Positions 42,982-50,375 of a DNA stretch of 64,000 nt are shown in pieces. The DNA lies in assembly GCA_963669295.1 (NCBI GenBank), contig OY769938.1, positions 1,674,001 to 1,738,000 on the forward strand. Reading direction: 5' to 3'. Position numbers and translations under genes: made by a program. How positions within the stretch are numbered: the first letter of the stretch is position 1; each line of letters starts with the position of its first letter. The DNA comes from G963669295 sp963669295 (GTDB lineage: Bacteria; Bacteroidota; Bacteroidia; Flavobacteriales_D; CALLUQ01). A model generated the notes under the pieces. That model did not search any database. It saw only the letters and a list, made by a program, of their open reading frames with translations, and was not told the origin of the DNA.

Positions 42982-43719
42982 CTACATTCCTCTAAAAGTA
43001 ATGGGAATGGTATATTGTACGTTAACTGATTTTCCGCGTTGTTTGCCCGGCTTAAAACAAGGCAATGATTTTACTACACGAGCCGCTTCTTGTTTAACGG
43101 CAGGCAACACATCGTTCAATACTTTAATGTCTGCAACATCGCCTTTTTTGTCGATGATAAAACTTACATAGGCCGTTTGCTTCATGCGTGCATCACGTAT
43201 CATGGCAGGTACTTTTAAGTTTTTACTCAAGTGCTTGTATATGGCCTGCTCGGTGCATTGACGTTGCTCTTCTTTATCGGTAATTCCTCCACAATCGCAA
43301 GAGTGGGGCATGTCTTCTACAATTACAAAGAAATCAGGCTCGGGCTCGCCATCACCTTCTCCATCACCTCCGGTTTCATCGCCAAACAAGTTGTCGTTGT
43401 CTACTAAAATTTCGTCTTCCTCTTTCTTGGTGTCGTCGTTGTTCTCTACCACCTCAATCTCTTTGATTTCAGGGGCAACGTCCATGCGCTTTTGCTCTTT
43501 TATTTTCGGAATTTCTTTTTTCTCCTCCTGGATGGTAACGGGTACACTCTCAATGGTTAACTCTTCTATCATGACCTCGGTGCTGGTGGCCTCAGCTACA
43601 TTGTAAGAGGTCCATTCAAATGATACCAATACAATGGCTAACGAAAATGTAATGCCTAATAAGGTAAGGGGTAATACCTTCTTCTCGAGGTTTGCGCGTT
43701 CTTCTTTCTTTGCTTTCAT
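42982..43719 (-). CDS. Energy transducer TonB (first of three)
   Basis: A 245-residue TonB-family protein. The ATG at 43719 (MKAKKEERANLEKK) places the membrane anchor (LPLTLLGITFSLAIVLVSFEW) at ~16-36, as in the paralogues; the ATG at 43767 would add 16 residues of unrelated character. The spacer is mixed Glu/Lys/Ile-rich and then acidic. A Cys-containing segment (CDCGGITDKEEQRQCTEQ) precedes the C-terminal TonB domain (QTAYVSFIIDKKGDVADIK, NVQYTIPITFRGM). The gene lies 223 bp downstream of the response regulator on the same strand. No exbB/exbD is in the window. Confidence 0.9.
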   Translation of the reverse strand: MKAKKEERANLEKKVLPLTLLGITFSLAIVLVSFEWTSYNVAEATSTEVMIEELTIESVPVTIQEEKKEIPKIKEQKRMDVAPEIKEIEVVENNDDTKKEEDEILVDNDNLFGDETGGDGEGDGEPEPDFFVIVEDMPHSCDCGGITDKEEQRQCTEQAIYKHLSKNLKVPAMIRDARMKQTAYVSFIIDKKGDVADIKVLNDVLPAVKQEAARVVKSLPCFKPGKQRGKSVNVQYTIPITFRGM

Positions 43720-43942
43720 GATAAAATGTTTTTGTGTGTGGTGGAAAAAACACAAAAACCATTCCAAACTTTAGCTGAAAGCGGGTTTAATTCAAGAAAG
43801 GAGCACAAGTTGAGTGAAAAGCATTGATTACCTGCTTTATTCACCCACTTTTTTTTGCTGTTATTTTCTTTTCAATGCTTTGATGAAACAGGCTAACATC
43901 AAAATTACCCCATCAATGGAGTCAATCGAAGCACAGCTTGTA

Positions 43943-44635
43943 CTAGTTAATCATCAACTTAAACCCTTTGCCGTGTACATTGATGATTTCTACCGAAGGG
44001 TCTTTTTTTAGGTGTTTGCGCAACTTGGCCACATACACATCCATGCTTCGACCATTAAAGTAATTGTCGTCGCCCCAAATGGCTTTTAACGCCTGCGTGC
44101 GCTCCAATACACTGTTGCTGTTTTTGCACAGCAGCTTCATCAACTCGTTTTCCTTGGTGGTAAGTTTAAACGACTTGCCTTCGTAAAATAATTGCTGCTT
44201 GTGGTAGTCGAATTCATACCCTCCCACCTTGTACGTGCTTTGCTCGGTTGTTTCTACACTTCCTCCCGATCGCTTTAAGATGGCTTGCATTCGAGCCAGC
44301 AGTTCCTCCATGCTAAAAGGCTTGGTCATGTAGTCGTCGGCTCCGGCTTTAAACCCTTCCAACGTATCTTCTTTCATCGATTTGGCGGTAAGAAACAAGA
44401 TGGGTACATCGGGATCGGTGCCTCTGATTTCGCGGGCCAGCGTAAGGCCATCTTTGAAAGGCATCATCACATCCAGGATTAAAAAGTCGAAGCTCCCGGT
44501 GCGATATGTTTCGTAGCCCTGGTTGCCATCGGTAGCCAATGTAGAGGCGTAACCTTTGGCGTTGAGGTACTCGCTGAGTAGCGTGCCTAAGTTGGGGTCG
44601 TCTTCCACCACCAGTACTTTAATCTTGTTCTTCAT
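43943..44635 (-). CDS. OmpR-family response regulator
   Basis: A 230-residue transcription factor. The receiver domain (residues 5-120) has Asp12/Asp13, the phospho-acceptor Asp55 (FDFLILDVMMP) and Lys in FLTAKS. The C-terminal winged-helix OmpR/PhoB domain (~135-230) has the recognition region SVLERTQALKAIWGDDNYFNGRSMDVYVAKLRKHL (quoted here as a region, not a motif). The ATG at 44635 is chosen because it begins the receiver (MKNKIKVLVVEDD); the ATG at 44707 lies inside the kinase gene. It overlaps the 3' end of the kinase gene by 17 bp, so the two are one transcription unit and form a cognate pair. Confidence 0.94.
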   Translation of the reverse strand: MKNKIKVLVVEDDPNLGTLLSEYLNAKGYASTLATDGNQGYETYRTGSFDFLILDVMMPFKDGLTLAREIRGTDPDVPILFLTAKSMKEDTLEGFKAGADDYMTKPFSMEELLARMQAILKRSGGSVETTEQSTYKVGGYEFDYHKQQLFYEGKSFKLTTKENELMKLLCKNSNSVLERTQALKAIWGDDNYFNGRSMDVYVAKLRKHLKKDPSVEIINVHGKGFKLMIN

Positions 44636-46223
44636 ATTCGTGTGGTAAGTATATGTTAAACGTGCTTCCTTTGCCTTGCTCGCTATCAATGGTAATGCTA
44701 CCGCCATGCTTTTCTACAATGGCTTTTACATAGCTCAACCCTAACCCAAATCCTTTTACGTTGTGAACGTTGCCGGTAGGTACGCGATACAATTTATCAA
44801 ATATTTTTTTCTGATTCTCTTTGCTAATGCCAATGCCATTGTCTTGTACGCTGATTACCACCCCTTGCTTTTTGTTGGTGGTGGTAATGGTAATTTTAGG
44901 CTTGTCGTTGGTGTATTTGTTGGCGTTGTCGAGCAGGTTAAAAATTACATTGGTCACATGCACCCTATCGGCCACCACCATTGGTGTGGCGGCATTCAAT
45001 GCCATTTCAATATAGCCCTGCTTCTTGCGAATTTGCAATTCAATGTTTTTTACTGCCCGTTGTATGATTTGATGTACATCAATAGGGTCGCGTTTGAGCT
45101 TGAGCTCACCCCGATCGATCACCGCACTTTGCAATACATTCTCTACCAACACTCCCAATCGTTTGTTTTCATCGCGAATCATGCCCACAAAATTATTCAT
45201 GGTACTCACATTCTTTTCCACATCGGCATCGCCCAGCGCTTCGCATGCCAACGAAATGGTAGCAATGGGTGTTTTCAGTTCGTGGGTCATGTTGTTGATG
45301 AAGTCGTTTTTGATTTCCGACAGCTTTTTTTGCCGCACAATGGTGAGGATGGTATAAGCAAATGCACAGATAATGGCAATGATGAGTACTACCGACGACA
45401 ATAAGATGGCCCACATCTGGCTCAATACATACCTCTTTTGGTTGGGAAACACCACATTAAGGTAGTTGGGCTCTCGCACAATATCGTTGGGAAACAGTCC
45501 CACCTTGTAGCCTCCCTCCATGCTTTCCAGGGTTTCCGAGAGTCCTTCTTCGTTGTATACCACCGGTTGGTCGAACACATCAAACACCGCAAATTTATAC
45601 CGTGCTTTTATGCCCTGTTCCAGCAGTTTCTCTTTCAACAATGAATCGAGCCCCGGTAGCGTTACCCGGTCATTGATTTTTTGAAACACATTGGTAGAAA
45701 GTAAGCTGGTTACAATATCGTTGATAAAGCTGGTTTTTTGGAAAATCCGCTCCTCCTCGCTGTATTCATCCGATTCGAAAAACGCTAGCAGTTCTTGAGC
45801 ATACAGTTCTTCCTGCTCGTTGAAATTCAGGTCTACGTCTACCTGTGCCGGTTCGCCATACTTCTTCGTAATGATTTTGGCAATTGGGGTTGGCACACCA
45901 AAACTGTCTACATCGCTCCGTTCAATAATCTTTACCTGGTAATCTTCATAGGTGGTATCGATAATCATTTGCTGGCGCTGCATGTTTAACGAGTCCATGG
46001 TTAAAAACAGCGCATTGCCCAGGTCGTGCTGCTTTACCCGCTCAATGGCTTCGTGTCGTTCGAGTTGATGCACCACGTTATTAAGGGCGGTCATTACATC
46101 TTGCTCAAACTGGTTTTCGCGCAGCGTAACAGCATTGTTTACCCAATAGATTTGCACGGAAATTAATCCGAGCAAAGCCGCTGAAATGGCCACTATCAAT
46201 GCGTTAATAAATCGCTGCTTCAT
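44619..46223 (-). CDS. Sensor histidine kinase (HisKA/HATPase)
   Basis: A 534-residue membrane kinase. It has two membrane helices (~6-28 and ~272-297) enclosing a ~240-residue periplasmic sensor region with no recognised fold. A HisKA domain follows with the phospho-acceptor His314 (FINNMTHELKTPIATI), then an ATPase domain with the N-box NLLDNANKYT, VQDNGIGI, FDKLYRVPTGN and KGFGLGLSYVKAI. No HAMP domain is evident. Its stop overlaps the start of the OmpR-type regulator. It is divergent from the acidic T9SS protein at 46388, and the shared 164-bp region contains four phased TTAAC repeats. Confidence 0.94.
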   Translation of the reverse strand: MKQRFINALIVAISAALLGLISVQIYWVNNAVTLRENQFEQDVMTALNNVVHQLERHEAIERVKQHDLGNALFLTMDSLNMQRQQMIIDTTYEDYQVKIIERSDVDSFGVPTPIAKIITKKYGEPAQVDVDLNFNEQEELYAQELLAFFESDEYSEEERIFQKTSFINDIVTSLLSTNVFQKINDRVTLPGLDSLLKEKLLEQGIKARYKFAVFDVFDQPVVYNEEGLSETLESMEGGYKVGLFPNDIVREPNYLNVVFPNQKRYVLSQMWAILLSSVVLIIAIICAFAYTILTIVRQKKLSEIKNDFINNMTHELKTPIATISLACEALGDADVEKNVSTMNNFVGMIRDENKRLGVLVENVLQSAVIDRGELKLKRDPIDVHQIIQRAVKNIELQIRKKQGYIEMALNAATPMVVADRVHVTNVIFNLLDNANKYTNDKPKITITTTNKKQGVVISVQDNGIGISKENQKKIFDKLYRVPTGNVHNVKGFGLGLSYVKAIVEKHGGSITIDSEQGKGSTFNIYLPHEYEEQD

Positions 46224-46263
46224 GCATACAAAACTAAGTCAACTTGCAGTGCCACTGCGGGGT

Positions 46264-46299
46264 TTAACATAATTTAACATTCCTTAACCCCACGTTAAC
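46264..46299. promoter_or_regulatory. Four phased TTAAC direct repeats (candidate response-regulator operator)
   Basis: TTAAC occurs at 46264, 46274, 46284 and 46295, at spacings of 10, 10 and 11 bp, so all copies lie on one face of the helix. OmpR/PhoB-family regulators bind tandem direct repeats with 10-11-bp periodicity, and such a regulator is encoded by the adjacent minus-strand operon. The array lies just upstream of a promoter for the divergent gene at 46388. Confidence 0.6.
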
Positions 46300-46302
46300 A
46301 GG

Positions 46303-46329
46303 TTGATATTGCTTCAATATTTACTTTTG
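46303..46329 (+). promoter_or_regulatory. Promoter of the acidic T9SS protein gene
   Basis: TACTTTTG (46322-46329) matches the -7 consensus TAnnTTTG. A TTG at 46303-46305 may serve as the -33 element, with a slightly short spacer (16 bp). It lies immediately downstream of the TTAAC repeats, the usual position for an activator site. Confidence 0.55.
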
Positions 46330-46387
46330 ATCATACATTAATTCTGCGCCACAGTTTGATGAATCGTTCAACCAAAAACCACGAGTT

Positions 46388-47503
46388 ATGAAGACAAAAT
46401 TTACACTTTTTGGCGGTATTGCCCTGTTGGCCTTGCTATGCTTTGGCGTTTACGGGTTTACAGCTACCACTGGAGGCGACGAGGAAGATAAGAAGAAAAA
46501 AATAGAGATCACCATCGAGAATGGCGTGAAGAAGATGACCGTTACTACCATCGAAAACGGCAAGAAAAAAGTAGAAACCTTTGAAGGTGATGAAGTAGAT
46601 GAGTACCTGGAGAAGCATGGCACAATTACCAGTAGTAACTATCGCTTTCACCACCCAAAACACCCTGGCGTGCGCATGCGTACGTTCAACATCAACACCA
46701 ATAAAGACGACAATACCGGGAAGCGCGTAGAAGTAAAAGAAGAAAACGGGGTGAAGAAGGTAACCGTAACCACTGTAGTAGATGGTGAAGAAAAAGTGGA
46801 GTATTATGAAGGGGAAGATGCCGAGAAGTACTTGAAAGAAAACCCTTCGTGCGAAAACATGGCCTTCGATTTTGATTTCGACTTCGATTTCGACGATGAC
46901 CATTTTGCCCATGCTTTTGCATTCGACGGTGAAACCAGTGAAGAAGTACGCGAAAAGATCAAGGAAGCGATGGAACAAGTGAAAGAGAGCATGAGCTTCA
47001 TGGACTTTGACTTCAATTTTGATAGCGACGACAGTACCCACTTTTTCCACTTCAACGGAAGTCCTAATGCTAAAATCATGTATTTCGATAGCGATGATTT
47101 TATGGACATGGATGATTTGTTCGAAGACATGGACATTGATGTAGAAGAGTATTTTACCGAAGAGAATGGCAAAAGAGTGAAGAAGGTAGTGATTACCAAA
47201 ACGGTGGTGGTAGAAGATATTGACGAAGAGGAAACCGCCAAAAAAGAGTTGAAGGTAGACGACCTTTCGTTTTTCCCGAACCCTAGCGATGGTAGGTTTA
47301 CCCTTCAATTTAAAACCGATAAATCGGCTCCTGTAAACATTGTAATTACCGATGTGCAGGGCAAAGAAATATACCGTGACACTGTTGAGGGCAAAGGCAA
47401 GCACAAGCTCGCCATCGACATCAGCAACCACGAGTCAGGCATTTACATCTTAAACCTTTTGCAAGGCAAGAGGTCTAAGAGTAAGAAGATCGTAGTTAAG
47501 TAA
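46388..47503 (+). CDS. Acidic exported protein with T9SS type-A sorting domain
   Basis: A 371-residue exported protein with a signal peptide (FTLFGGIALLALLCFGVYGF, ~4-24). Two related segments contain VKKMTVTTIENGKKKVETFEG (~45) and VKKVTVTTVVDGEEKVEYYEG (~122). A striking run of alternating Phe and Asp lies near 158-172, followed by further FDFNFDSDD stretches. A type-A sorting domain covers ~290-371 (LSFFPNPSDGRFTLQF, GIYILNLLQGKRSKSKKIVVK). The repeated V-K-V-T-V-T/DGEE-V motif suggests two beta-hairpin modules. Function is unknown. It has its own promoter and terminator and probably responds to the divergent two-component system. Confidence 0.85.
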   Translation: MKTKFTLFGGIALLALLCFGVYGFTATTGGDEEDKKKKIEITIENGVKKMTVTTIENGKKKVETFEGDEVDEYLEKHGTITSSNYRFHHPKHPGVRMRTFNINTNKDDNTGKRVEVKEENGVKKVTVTTVVDGEEKVEYYEGEDAEKYLKENPSCENMAFDFDFDFDFDDDHFAHAFAFDGETSEEVREKIKEAMEQVKESMSFMDFDFNFDSDDSTHFFHFNGSPNAKIMYFDSDDFMDMDDLFEDMDIDVEEYFTEENGKRVKKVVITKTVVVEDIDEEETAKKELKVDDLSFFPNPSDGRFTLQFKTDKSAPVNIVITDVQGKEIYRDTVEGKGKHKLAIDISNHESGIYILNLLQGKRSKSKKIVVK

Positions 47504-47541
47504 GTTTTACCTATTTACTTCCTATTAGCAACAAAAGTCAG

Positions 47542-47575
47542 AAAACGCTCTCGATAGCCATCGGGAGCGTTTTTT
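47542..47575 (+). terminator. Intrinsic terminator
   Basis: AAAACGCTC...GAGCGTTTT with an inner CGA/TCG extension forms a long stem ending in a T run, 38 bp after the stop of the acidic T9SS protein gene. Confidence 0.9.
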
Positions 47576-47628
47576 GTTGTGCGCATTTCGCGGGGTTTTT
47601 GTAGCTTTAACCCACTAAAATTTGAGGC

Positions 47629-49071
47629 ATGCAGCAAATCAAAAACTACATTAATGGGGCATTGGTTGCTCCGGTTAGTGGCAACTACATCGACAATTAC
47701 AACCCCGCCAATGGCAACGTATATTCGCTCATTCCCGATTCGGATGAGCGCGATGTGGCGCAAGCTACCGAAGCTGCATTGGCTGCATTCCATACCTGGT
47801 CTACTACTCCAAAAGAGGAACGTTCGCGCATTATGGTAAAAATTGCCGACCTCATTGAGGCCAACCTTGAGCGTTTGGCCAAAGCTGAGTCGGTAGACAA
47901 TGGCAAGCCGGTATGGCTGGCTACCCAGGTAGACATTCCAAGGGCATCGAGCAATTTTCGCTTTTTTGCTACTGCTATTATGCATTACGCTTCGGAGGCG
48001 CATGCCATGGAAAACAGTGCCATTAATTACACCTTACGCGAACCCATTGGTGCGGTAGGTTGTATTTCACCATGGAACCTCCCCCTGTACCTCTTTACAT
48101 GGAAAATAGCCCCTGCACTTGCTGCGGGCAACTGTGTGGTGGCCAAACCTTCGGAAGTTACTCCCATGACTGCCTACTTGCTTGCTGAACTGTGCATTGA
48201 AGCAGGGCTGCCTGCTGGAGTGCTTAATATTGTGCACGGCCTGGGGCCTAAAGTTGGCGCAGCCATTACTGTACACGAAAAAATTAAGGCCATTTCATTT
48301 ACCGGTGGCACTGCTACTGGCAAGGCCATCGCTGCTACTGCAGCACCTATGTTTAAAAAGCTATCGCTTGAGCTTGGCGGAAAAAATCCGAACATCATTT
48401 TTGCTGACTGTGATTTTGATAAGATGCTCAGCACTACCATTCGGTCATCATTTGCCAACCAGGGGCAAATTTGTTTGTGTGGCTCACGCATCTTTGTAGA
48501 GCGTCCTATTTACGAGAAGTTTAAAAATGCCTTTGTAGAGAAGGTAAGTAAAATGCAAGTAGGCGATCCTGCAGATCCTACTACCAAAACAGGAGCAGTG
48601 GTGTCGCAATCGCACATGGAAAAGGTGCTGTCGTATATCGAGTTGGCGAAAGAAGAAGGAGGCACTGTGCTCGCAGGCGGTCATCGGGTGCAACTCGAAG
48701 GCGATCTGGCTGATGGCTGGTACATTGCTCCTACTGTAATTGAAGGGCTGGCATATGATTGCCGTACCAACCAGGAAGAAATTTTTGGTCCTGTGGTTAC
48801 CATTATGCCGTTCGACACCGAAGAAGAAGTATTGCTTTATGCCAACAGCACCGAATATGGGCTATCGTCTACCATTTGGACCGAAAATCTTACGCGTGCA
48901 CACCGTATGGCACAACAAATACAGGCCGGCATTGTATGGGTCAATTGCTGGTTATTGCGCGATTTGCGCACCCCATTTGGTGGCGTAAAAAATTCGGGAG
49001 TAGGTCGTGAAGGCGGTTTTGAGGCCTTGCGGTTTTTCACCGAGCCTAAAAACGTATGCATTAAATTGTAA
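47629..49071 (+). CDS. 2-aminomuconate-6-semialdehyde dehydrogenase (ALDH8-type)
   Basis: An NAD-dependent aldehyde dehydrogenase of 480 residues that should oxidise 2-aminomuconate semialdehyde, the ACMSD product, to 2-aminomuconate. General ALDH features are the catalytic Cys282 (QGQICLCGSR), the general-base Glu248 (SLELGGKNP), SPWNLPLYLFTWK and the nucleotide motif SFTGGTATGKAI. The C-terminal LLRDLRTPFGGVKNSGVGREGG region is characteristic of the aminomuconate/hydroxymuconate semialdehyde branch (ALDH8). The presence of 3-hydroxyanthranilate dioxygenase and ACMSD 10 kb away supports aminomuconate over hydroxymuconate as substrate. It appears to be a single-gene transcript. Confidence 0.9.
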   Translation: MQQIKNYINGALVAPVSGNYIDNYNPANGNVYSLIPDSDERDVAQATEAALAAFHTWSTTPKEERSRIMVKIADLIEANLERLAKAESVDNGKPVWLATQVDIPRASSNFRFFATAIMHYASEAHAMENSAINYTLREPIGAVGCISPWNLPLYLFTWKIAPALAAGNCVVAKPSEVTPMTAYLLAELCIEAGLPAGVLNIVHGLGPKVGAAITVHEKIKAISFTGGTATGKAIAATAAPMFKKLSLELGGKNPNIIFADCDFDKMLSTTIRSSFANQGQICLCGSRIFVERPIYEKFKNAFVEKVSKMQVGDPADPTTKTGAVVSQSHMEKVLSYIELAKEEGGTVLAGGHRVQLEGDLADGWYIAPTVIEGLAYDCRTNQEEIFGPVVTIMPFDTEEEVLLYANSTEYGLSSTIWTENLTRAHRMAQQIQAGIVWVNCWLLRDLRTPFGGVKNSGVGREGGFEALRFFTEPKNVCIKL

Positions 49072-49278
49072 AGGGTGTTTAGCTGGTAGGAGCAACAACG
49101 CTAAATTTCCTCATCAATACCTGGTCTCTTTCATTCCGTTGGTAAAAAACCATCCGAACTTCCTGTTGAACCAATCTTCAAATTGGCCAAACCTGTCTTC
49201 AAAATATGTAATTAATCTTAGCACGTTAGTCGCTTTTGTCTTCTTATAAAACCCAAAAACAACCCAATTATTGTGCAA

Positions 49279-49557
49279 CTACAAGGTGTTGTAATGTACT
49301 TTTAAGAATTCCTGGTAGGGGCTAAGGTTGGCTTTGGCCTGCATTTCCTGGTACCGTTGGTGAAACTCAGCTTCTGTATTTGCACTGTTTAAAATGTGAA
49401 TGCGGTACTGATCGTATTGGTGCAATGCCTGCTTTTGTTCGCCGGTCAATTGCTCTCCTGCAAATGCTTTGTCGCGCAAATCATTAATGCTCATTGGCAA
49501 GCTGGAAAGAAAACTCTTCCATGCGTGTTGGCTGGTCTGCTTGTTGGTATCGGTCAT
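49279..49557 (-). CDS. Small hypothetical protein
   Basis: A 92-residue hydrophilic, Gln-rich and probably helical protein (MTDTNKQTSQHAWKSF start; FHQRYQEMQAKANLSPYQEF near the end). No signal peptide or membrane segment. I do not recognise a family. The ATG at 49557 is preferred; an ATG at 49629 would add 24 residues of different character (SVDLPITFYPFLPYFCKR). The palindrome array at 49.7-50.0 kb lies directly upstream of it. Confidence 0.65.
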   Translation of the reverse strand: MTDTNKQTSQHAWKSFLSSLPMSINDLRDKAFAGEQLTGEQKQALHQYDQYRIHILNSANTEAEFHQRYQEMQAKANLSPYQEFLKVHYNTL

Positions 49558-49656
49558 CGGAGCTAATCTTTTACAAAAATACGGTAGGAAAGGGTAAAAT
49601 GTTATCGGTAAATCTACCGAACTATGCACAATGGGGTGTTAATAGCGAGATGGAAC

Positions 49657-49994
49657 CGTGTTTAAACGCACATTTAACGGTATTCACGGGGTCAAAATAA
49701 GGTCAACAGTGTAGATGCACAAGATCGGCGTTGAGGATACCTAAGCTCAAGCTTGAGCATCCCTCTCCTCAATTGAGCTTACCGAAGCTCAAGCACGACA
49801 ATATACCAGGTCAACATTGGGCTTCGGAAGGTGGACACCCACGTTATAGAACGTCAAATTTGACGTTGTACAAGCTCAAATTTGAGCATACATAGGCTCA
49901 ATTGAGGAGCAACAAGCCCAACGTTGGAGATGCACAAGGTCAACGTTGGCCCTCAGCAGCGCAAGTTTGAACTTGTTGAAGCGTAATGTTGGCC
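49657..49994. repeat. Phased array of degenerate palindromes, 21-22-bp period
   Basis: Palindromic units follow one another with centres at 49729.5, 49751.5, 49772.5, 49793.5, 49815.5, 49836.5, 49858.5, 49880.5, 49901.5, 49922.5, 49944.5, 49965.5 and 49987.5, always 21 or 22 bp apart. Weaker units extend left to about 49657. The unit is roughly ACAAG-(G/C)TCAA-NN-TTGA(G/C). Perfect dyads include GCTCAAGCTTGAGC (49745-49758), AACGTCAAATTTGACGTT (49850-49867), GCTCAAATTTGAGC (49874-49887), CTCAATTGAG (49768-49777 and 49897-49906) and CCAACGTTGG (49918-49927). Arms change from unit to unit yet remain complementary in the best copies. It has no coding capacity, and the period is not a multiple of three. 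Confidence 0.85.
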
Positions 49995-50061
49995 TAAAAA
50001 TAGCCATTATACTTTATGAATTGTGGAACAATGAAGAACTATAAGGGGAAGAAGGTGCTCA

Positions 50062-50316
50062 TTAAAGCGCATTGTTCGTTGCTGGGTTCAGCGAGGGTTT
50101 GTCTACCATCGAATCGCGTAAGTTGGAGTAAAGTACTCCCAGCATGAAAGTAGTTTTTGGGTCGGTGCAAAACACGTTGTAGGTGTACAGCATCTCACGG
50201 GCCTTAAGACTGTGGGTAAGGCATTCAAACTCGATTTTGCGCAAAGTCAATGCCTCCTCCAATGCTTGAGGATCTGATGTTTCGATGGTAATGTACGTTT
50301 TGGTTAGGGTAGCCAT
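50062..50316 (-). CDS. Small hypothetical protein
   Basis: An 84-residue soluble protein with an alternating strand-helix-strand pattern (TKTYITIETSDPQALEEALT, then IEFECLTHSLKAREMLYTYN), perhaps a ferredoxin-like fold. No signal peptide, membrane segment or known motif is visible. The gene lies immediately right of the palindrome array and 59 bp left of the end of the beta-barrel gene on the same strand, so it may be the last gene of the sigma-factor transcript. I do not recognise a family. Confidence 0.6.
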   Translation of the reverse strand: MATLTKTYITIETSDPQALEEALTLRKIEFECLTHSLKAREMLYTYNVFCTDPKTTFMLGVLYSNLRDSMVDKPSLNPATNNAL

Positions 50317-50375
50317 GCGTTATCAGCGTCTGTGTATATAGACGCATTTTTGAAAACAGGCAGTTGCCAACAAGA

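Noticed and set aside
46436..47431. A 331-codon open frame on the minus strand opposite the acidic T9SS protein
   Set aside because: It is an antisense artefact of the GA-rich acidic codons; the plus-strand frame has a signal peptide, a sorting domain, a promoter and a terminator.
49657..49994. Reading the palindrome array as a CRISPR
   Set aside because: There are no identical direct repeats of 24-40 bp, no unique spacers of fixed length and no cas genes; the units are palindromes with a 21-22-bp period.
49657..49994. Reading the palindrome array as a protein-coding minisatellite
   Set aside because: The period alternates between 21 and 22 bp, so no frame is kept, and stops occur throughout.
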